A stretch of 10,194 nt of DNA. Origin: Deltaproteobacteria bacterium (lineage in GTDB: Bacteria > Desulfobacterota > Binatia > UBA9968). This document shows positions 5,859 through 10,194 of this stretch, piece after piece. The stretch covers positions 1-10,194 of the forward strand of contig JAHKKJ010000074.1 of the NCBI GenBank assembly GCA_020027655.1, in the 5' to 3' direction. The notes under the pieces were generated by a model. The model was not told the origin of the DNA, did no database searches, and saw only the letters and a list, made by a program, of their open reading frames with translations. Position 1 is the stretch's first letter. Each line of letters opens with the position of its first letter. The position numbers were made by a program, and so were the translations under genes.

Positions 5859-7081
5859 ATGACCGCCAACAATAAAGAACATCAGTGGGAGTTCATCACG
5901 CTTGCTGCCGCAGCGATGCTGATGATAACCATGGGCGCGCGCCAGTCGTTGGGACTGTTCGTCGCTCCGATCAATACTACAACAGGGCTTGGCGTTGTGA
6001 CGATCAGCTTTGCGATGGCTGTCAACCAGTTTGTTTGGGGCGCAGTGCAGCCTTTTACTGGGGCGGTGGCGGACCGCTATGGCGCCGGGCGGGTCCTGGC
6101 GGCAGGTGTGCTGATCTTTGCGTTGAGTAGTGCGTTGACACCCCAGGTGATAACAAGTTTCGGACTTGTGCTGACGGTTGGACTGCTGTCGGCCATCGGC
6201 TCTGGGGCAGTCAGCTTCTCGGTATTGATCGGCGCGGTGACGCGTCGGATCCCGGCGAAGCATCGTGGTACGGCCGCTGGCGTAATCAACGCGGGCAGCT
6301 CCTTCGGGCAGTTTGTCTTTGCGCCCTTGCTGCAGGCGCTGATCTCGGGTTGGGTTGGATGGGCGCGATGTGGTCGCTGGCGGTCATCACATTAGCGACG
6401 TTGCCGCTAGCGCGTGTTATGCGCGTATCGCAGATGTCTCCCGGTACAATGGCCAATCTAAACCCCGCTGACAGTGGCCTGTGGGCAGCGGTGAAAAGTG
6501 CGCTCGCGGATCGCAGTTACCTATTGTTGCACGCCGGCTTTTTCACCTGCGGCTTTCACATCGCGTTCCTCGTCACACACCTGCCTGGGGAGGTGGATCT
6601 GTGCGGCCTGCCGGCCTCGGTGGCGAGCTGGTCGCTGGCGATCATTGGACTTGCCAACATCTTCGGCAGTCTCGCGGCCGGCTGGTGCGTGAACCGCTAC
6701 CGAAGCAAGTATGTGCTTTTCTGGATGTATGGCTCGCGTGCTTTGCTCGTGCTTCTATATCTCGCCGCGCCCAAGACCGTATGGACGTTCTATCTGTTCG
6801 CCGCCGGGCTCGGTTTTACCTGGCTGGCCACCGTGCCGCCAACCGCGGGCGTGGTCGGTAAGCTATTTGGAACGCGTTATCTCGCGACCTTGTTCGGGCT
6901 GACCTTGCTGTCGCATCAGACCGGGGGTTTCTTCGGCGCCTGGCTCGGGGGGATTGCGATCACCCATTACGGCAATTACCTTTGGATGTGGTATGCGGAT
7001 GCTTTGTTGGCCGCGGCAGCCGCGTTCTGCAATCTACCGATCCGAGAACCGCGCGTTGAACGCCATGCGGTGCCAGCGTAG
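5859..7081 (+). pseudogene. MFS transporter interrupted by a one-base frameshift
   Basis: Two overlapping reading frames together make one MFS carrier. The N-terminal part (ATG 5859 to stop 6393-6395) runs through about six helices, including ARQSLGLFVAPI (27-38), the loop 2-3 motif GAVADRYGAGRV (68-79) and RRIPAKHRGTAAGVINAGSS (129-148). Its last residues GWVGWARCGRWRSSH are out of character. The C-terminal part continues in the -1 frame from about 6350 (LGWMGAMWSLAVITL) to the stop at 7079-7081, with about six more helices and a conserved GLTLLSHQTGGFFGAWLGG stretch. Restoring one base around 6347-6353, for example one T in GGGTTGGG, gives a normal carrier of about 407 residues resembling the monocarboxylate/oxalate-formate branch. 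No classic X-XXY-YYZ slippery heptamer is present, so an indel or a sequence error is more likely than programmed frameshifting. It lies 42 nt after the dehydrogenase and probably shares its transcript; it may import that pathway's substrate. Confidence 0.85.
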
Positions 7082-7180
7082 CTGGCCATCATCGGTGGGG
7101 CGAGTTTTAGATTGACGTGCTGAGATGGAATTGAGAAAGGAAGAGTCCCGTTGCCAGCGGTAAAACAGGATTGATCAGCG

Positions 7181-7648
7181 ATGGATATTATCTTGGAAGA
7201 AATGCTATCAGGCCTTCCTGATGGCCGACAGATGGTAAGCCTGGTGACGCGACTGTTGACCGCCATGATCCTAGGGGCTCTTGTGGGTGCCCAGCGAGAG
7301 AGCTTAGGCAAGCCGGCAGGGTTAAGAACCCATATGCTGGTAGCCATGGGTGGAGCGCTATTTGTTCTCGCACCTCTAGAAGCCGGAATGGAGTTGGATG
7401 GCGTGTCGCGGGTGATTCAAGGAATAGTCACAGGAATCGGATTTATCGGGGCCGGCGCAATTCTCAAGCTGCACGACAAAAGAGAGATCGAAGGACTCAC
7501 GACGGCGGCAGGAATATGGATGACCGCCGCGATTGGAATAGCCGCCGGTTTAGGACGATGGGGATTGGCTTTGGTGAGTACGATTCTAACGTGGATAACG
7601 CTTTCAATCATAGGAAAAATCGAGACGTGGATGAATCAAAAGCAGTGA
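7181..7648 (+). CDS. MgtC/SapB family inner-membrane protein
   Basis: A 155-residue integral membrane protein with the full MgtC signature: LLTAMILGALVGAQRES (25-41), KPAGLRTHMLVAMGGALF (44-61), a central helix IVTGIGFIGAGAIL (82-95), and GLTTAAGIWMTAAIGIAAGL (105-124), followed by a last helix near 126-144. About five membrane segments are expected. MgtC proteins were found in Mg2+ limitation responses and, in Salmonella, inhibit the F-ATP synthase; the short SapB-type members like this one lack the C-terminal ACT-like domain of Salmonella MgtC, and their role in free-living bacteria is mostly unknown. The start at ATG 7181 has AGGA at 7167-7170, 10 nt away. The 99-nt upstream gap shows no recognisable Mg2+-sensing leader. 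It begins 99 nt after the MFS gene and does not look functionally tied to it. Confidence 0.93.
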   Translation: MDIILEEMLSGLPDGRQMVSLVTRLLTAMILGALVGAQRESLGKPAGLRTHMLVAMGGALFVLAPLEAGMELDGVSRVIQGIVTGIGFIGAGAILKLHDKREIEGLTTAAGIWMTAAIGIAAGLGRWGLALVSTILTWITLSIIGKIETWMNQKQ

Positions 7649-7756
7649 CGTCTCGCCAGATGATGTTTTCCGGGGAGCGAGGTTGGAGGAGCGCTGGCAC
7701 CGCGGGCGCCCAGCTATGGCCAAGATCATGGTCAGGCCGGTATAGTGTTAATGACC

Positions 7757-7762
7757 AGGGAG
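7757..7762 (+). promoter_or_regulatory. Ribosome-binding site fixing the start of the binding-protein gene
   Basis: AGGGAG lies 8 nt before ATG 7771. The open frame extends back to 7516, but that part overlaps the MgtC-family gene in another frame and has no family resemblance. Starting at 7771 places a proper signal peptide at the N-terminus, which settles the choice. Confidence 0.8.
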
Positions 7763-7770
7763 AAACGAGC

Positions 7771-8766
7771 ATGCTGATACTGCGGTTTGTCACCGGGGTT
7801 CTGATGATTGTTTTCGCGCTGTCTTCGATGGCCGGGGCTCAGTCGCCGCTGGAAAAACTGCGCTTGACCTATAGCGCCATCGGAGGCTCCCAGGCGTCGG
7901 TTTGGATTCCCTATGAAGCGGGAATTTTCCGCAAGCACGGCCTTGACGTTGAGCTTCTCTATGTCGGCGGCGGCGGTCGTGCCGCGCAGGTTGTGCAATC
8001 GGGGGAGGTGCCTATCGGCGTGTTCACCGGCGGCGCCGTCATCAACTCTAATCTCGCGGGCGGCGATCTAGTGATGATCGCCAGCTCGATGAACGTTATG
8101 ACGTTTGCCGTAGTGGCTCGGCCCGAGATCCGCCGCGTCGAAGACTTGAAGGGAAAAAAAATCGGCATCTCACGTTTCGGCTCGGCTACCGACTTTGGTT
8201 TGCGCTATGCCGAGGGGCAATGGCCGATCAAGCGCCAGCGCGACTTTGCCGTGATTCAGGTAGGAGGGATGCCCGAGCAATTGACTGCGCTGAGAACCGG
8301 GGCTCTGGACGCGGCCATGCTCAATGCCGAACTGACGATTGTCGCGCGCAAGGAGGGATTTAGGGAATTGGCCGACTTGTCCAAGGTGGGTCTCAATTTT
8401 CCGACGTCCTCGATTGTCACAACGCGCTCCTTCATCAAGCGCAACGAAAACACGGTCCGGAAGTTTATCCGCGGCTATGTCGAAGGAGTGCACTATGGCA
8501 AGACGCAGCGGACCTTCGGCGTTCAGGTGCTGAAAAAATATTTACGGAACGACGACACTGCCTTCGTTAATGATCTGTACGATCTCTATATCCTGCAGAA
8601 CATCCCGCAAATCCCGAGACCCTCGCCCGAAGCCTTGAAAACCGTCTTGGACCAGATGGCTGAATCCGATTCCCGAGTGGCGAATCTTCGTCCGGAGCAG
8701 TTTATCGATGCCCGTTTTTTTCAAGAATTGGAAAAGGAGGGCTTCCTTCAGCGCCTGTGGAAATGA
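7771..8766 (+). CDS. ABC-type periplasmic substrate-binding protein, NMT1/SsuA-like
   Basis: A 331-residue secreted binding protein. Residues 1-23 form a Sec signal peptide: Arg5, a hydrophobic core, and a signal-peptidase I site after AGA (21-23). There is no lipobox cysteine, so it should be soluble in the periplasm. The mature part matches the NMT1/THI5-like and SsuA/TauA group, which binds nitrate, sulfonates, aromatic or other small organic anions: LTYSAIGGSQASVWIPYEAG (32-51), IFRKHGLDVELLYVGGGGRA (52-71), VVQSGEVPIGVFTGG (74-88), VEDLKGKKIGISRFGSATDF (123-142) and a LRTGALDAAML segment. No permease or ATPase gene lies next to it in this window, so it is an orphan binding protein or works with a distant transporter. 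The 122-nt gap before it shows a TATAGT element (7741-7746) that could be a -10 box, but no matching -35 was found. Ligand is unknown. Confidence 0.92.
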   Translation: MLILRFVTGVLMIVFALSSMAGAQSPLEKLRLTYSAIGGSQASVWIPYEAGIFRKHGLDVELLYVGGGGRAAQVVQSGEVPIGVFTGGAVINSNLAGGDLVMIASSMNVMTFAVVARPEIRRVEDLKGKKIGISRFGSATDFGLRYAEGQWPIKRQRDFAVIQVGGMPEQLTALRTGALDAAMLNAELTIVARKEGFRELADLSKVGLNFPTSSIVTTRSFIKRNENTVRKFIRGYVEGVHYGKTQRTFGVQVLKKYLRNDDTAFVNDLYDLYILQNIPQIPRPSPEALKTVLDQMAESDSRVANLRPEQFIDARFFQELEKEGFLQRLWK

Positions 8767-8817
8767 GGATAGGGTGAGAAAATTCGGTTCTAACGGGTGA
8801 CGGTGTTTTTCCTCCCG

Positions 8818-9507
8818 ATGCGCCTGGTAATGTTTGACATCGATGGTACTCTCACGGACACGATGAAAGTCGATGCGCTGTGCTTCGTACGCGCGTTCGC
8901 TGAAGTGTGCGGCTTCGGAGACATCGATACCGATTGGTCACGCTACAGGCACGCCACCGATGCCGGCATCTTTTACGAGATATTTGAGGCTCGCATTGGC
9001 CGGCTTCCGTCGGCCGAAGAGATTTCACGATTTCACCAGCACTTCATGAGTCTGCTGGTAGAGGCTTCCAAGGAGCGTCCGTTTGCGGCTGTGCCGGGAG
9101 CGGCTCAGTTGCTATCTCTGCTCGCAGATCGGGGTGTAGATAAGGTTTCACTGGCCACCGGATGCTGGAGTGATTCTGCACGCCTGAAGATGACGAGCGC
9201 TGGGATGTGTTACGACGCCTATCCCTCAGCGTCCTGTGATGATGCGCCGGAACGAGATTCGATCATCAAGTTGTCGATGCAGAAAGCGGTGCGCTGGTTT
9301 GGCGGCCCGTTTGTCTCCGCTGTGTATGTGGGGGACGGGGTTTGGGATGCGCGGGCCTGTCGCAAGGTGGGCATCCCATTCATCGGCATCGGCACAGGCG
9401 GCCGCGCCGAGAAATTGGCTGCGGAAGGTGCCGTCGTTGTCCTCCGCGATTTTTCCGATAGCGATTTATTCCTGGACAGTTTGGATGGAATTGTCCAAAC
9501 GGGATAA
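8818..9507 (+). CDS. HAD-family phosphatase (phosphoglycolate phosphatase-like)
   Basis: A 229-residue haloacid dehalogenase superfamily hydrolase, likely a small-molecule phosphatase. Motif I is FDIDGTLTDT with nucleophile Asp7 and acid/base Asp9. An alpha-helical cap follows (about 16-85). Motif II is SLATG with Thr114, the motif III lysine is probably Lys151 in SIIKLSMQKA, and motif IV is VYVGDGVWDARA with Asp173 and Asp177 for Mg2+ binding. All catalytic residues are present, and the length is typical of the PGP/beta-phosphoglucomutase group. ATG 8818 is chosen because motif I normally begins a few residues from the start; GTG 8797 (7 residues longer, limited by an in-frame stop at 8791-8793) is possible, and neither has a good ribosome-binding site. 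It follows the binding-protein gene after a short gap and precedes the LOG gene by 66 nt. Substrate not assignable. Confidence 0.88.
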   Translation: MRLVMFDIDGTLTDTMKVDALCFVRAFAEVCGFGDIDTDWSRYRHATDAGIFYEIFEARIGRLPSAEEISRFHQHFMSLLVEASKERPFAAVPGAAQLLSLLADRGVDKVSLATGCWSDSARLKMTSAGMCYDAYPSASCDDAPERDSIIKLSMQKAVRWFGGPFVSAVYVGDGVWDARACRKVGIPFIGIGTGGRAEKLAAEGAVVVLRDFSDSDLFLDSLDGIVQTG

Positions 9508-9573
9508 CGTCACGCCGTTGAAAAGGGGACGATGGGCTAACGGTGTTAAATTGTCGGTGTAACTGAGGTTGGT

Positions 9574-10167
9574 ATGAGCAGCTTCAAAGGGAACATCTGT
9601 GTCTTCACAGGGTCGCGGCCGGGAAGGCGATCCGATTACGCGGACGCTGGACGGCGAATCGGCCGCGAGCTTGTGGAGCGCGGTTATGGACTCGTGTACG
9701 GTGGTGGCAATGTCGGTCTCATGACCGTGGTCGCGGACGCCGTGTTGGAATCTCATGGTCACGTTACCGGCGTGATTCCGGAAACTTTGGTGGAGAAAGA
9801 AGTCGTCCACCGAGGGCTCTCGGAGTTGCGCATTGTGCAGTCGATGCACGAGCGAAAAGCCATGATGGCGGAACTCTCCGACGGCTTTGTCGCTTTGCCG
9901 GGCGGTATCGGTACAATGGAGGAGTTCTTCGAAGTCTTAAGCTGGGCGCAGCTCGGCATGCATAATAAACCCTGCGGCTTGTTAAATGTGTGCGGCTACT
10001 ATCAGCCTATCGTTCAGTTTCTCGACTATGCGGTTGAGCAGGATTTCCTCAAACCGAAACATCGCGCGCTACTGATTGTGGAAGCAGAGTCGGGACGGTT
10101 GCTTGACCGTTTCGAACGATTCATCGCGACACAGGCGATGCAGCCGTTTGACCGGAAGCAGACTTAG
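9574..10167 (+). CDS. LOG family protein (nucleoside 5'-monophosphate phosphoribohydrolase, TIGR00730)
   Basis: A 197-residue protein of the LOG (LONELY GUY) Rossmann-fold family. Members cleave the N-glycosidic bond of nucleoside 5'-monophosphates, such as cytokinin ribotides or AMP, to free base plus ribose 5-phosphate. Landmarks in order: the N-terminal strand ICVFTGSRPG (8-17), LVYGGGNVGLMTVVADAVLE (40-59), GVIPETLVEKEV (66-77), the catalytic arginine in MHERKAMM (91-98, Arg94), and the signature PGGIGTMEE (109-117), matching PGGxGTxxE with Glu117. Length equals that of typical LOG enzymes. ATG 9574 has GAGG (9565-9568) 5 nt upstream. In free-living bacteria these enzymes usually serve purine salvage or turnover; older annotations call them lysine decarboxylases, which is wrong for this family. 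The 27 bases after the stop hold no recognisable gene or terminator. Confidence 0.93.
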   Translation: MSSFKGNICVFTGSRPGRRSDYADAGRRIGRELVERGYGLVYGGGNVGLMTVVADAVLESHGHVTGVIPETLVEKEVVHRGLSELRIVQSMHERKAMMAELSDGFVALPGGIGTMEEFFEVLSWAQLGMHNKPCGLLNVCGYYQPIVQFLDYAVEQDFLKPKHRALLIVEAESGRLLDRFERFIATQAMQPFDRKQT

Positions 10168-10194
10168 AGGGATCCTAGACCATAAATCCGCTGC

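Noticed and set aside
7082..7180. Mg2+-responsive leader before the MgtC-family gene
   Set aside because: The 99-nt gap is too short for known M-box riboswitches, and no conserved element or leader peptide is visible.
7690..7735. Possible hairpins or operator (GCTGG/CCAGC and imperfect symmetry around AAGATCATGG) before the binding-protein gene
   Set aside because: Stems are short and imperfect, with no U-tract or known operator consensus.
7516..7770. N-terminal extension of the binding protein overlapping the MgtC-family gene
   Set aside because: It would bury the signal peptide internally and it overlaps the MgtC-family coding frame; ATG 7771 with AGGGAG is the supported start.
9535..9562. 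CGGTGT direct repeat (9541-9546 and 9555-9560) before the LOG gene
   Set aside because: Only 6 bp twice; expected by chance at this scale.

Overview
The window reads as a compact, moderately GC-rich bacterial chromosome segment. Every gene I can support lies on the + strand, and no stretch over 300 bases lacks a gene. Several traits suggest an uncultured Gram-negative soil or sediment lineage: an orphan NMT1-type solute-binding protein with a signal peptide, paralogous M24-fold proteins, an MFS carrier, and a degenerate intergenic repeat of the CGAGACTCG type. Binatota/Desulfobacterota, Tectomicrobia or Methylomirabilota-like bacteria would fit, but this placement is a low-confidence inference. 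I see no rRNA, tRNA, CRISPR array, insertion sequence or phage gene.

Layout. (1) 1-267: the 3' end of a small heat-shock protein (Hsp20) gene, closed by a strong intrinsic terminator. (2) 328-2144: a probable two-gene unit. A stand-alone NFACT-R (DUF814) RNA-binding-type protein is followed after 11 nt by a membrane protein that joins N-terminal helices, a TIR-like/Rossmann-like cytosolic domain and a C-terminal TM2 domain. (3) 2276-7081: a putative catabolic/transport block with two tandem M24 ('pita-bread') paralogs, a Zn-dependent alcohol dehydrogenase overlapping the second by 7 nt, and an MFS transporter split by a one-base frameshift. (4) 7181-8766: an MgtC/SapB family membrane protein and an orphan ABC-type periplasmic binding protein. 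(5) 8818-10167: a HAD-family phosphatase and a LOG-family phosphoribohydrolase.

How they may work together. The M24 pair, dehydrogenase, MFS carrier and perhaps the binding protein look like a small-molecule uptake and conversion module, but the substrate cannot be read from sequence. The most notable points are that both M24 paralogs show the same replacement of four of the five metal ligands, which suggests a coherent metal-free subfamily, and that a TIR-like/TM2 membrane protein is coupled to a single-domain NFACT-R protein.
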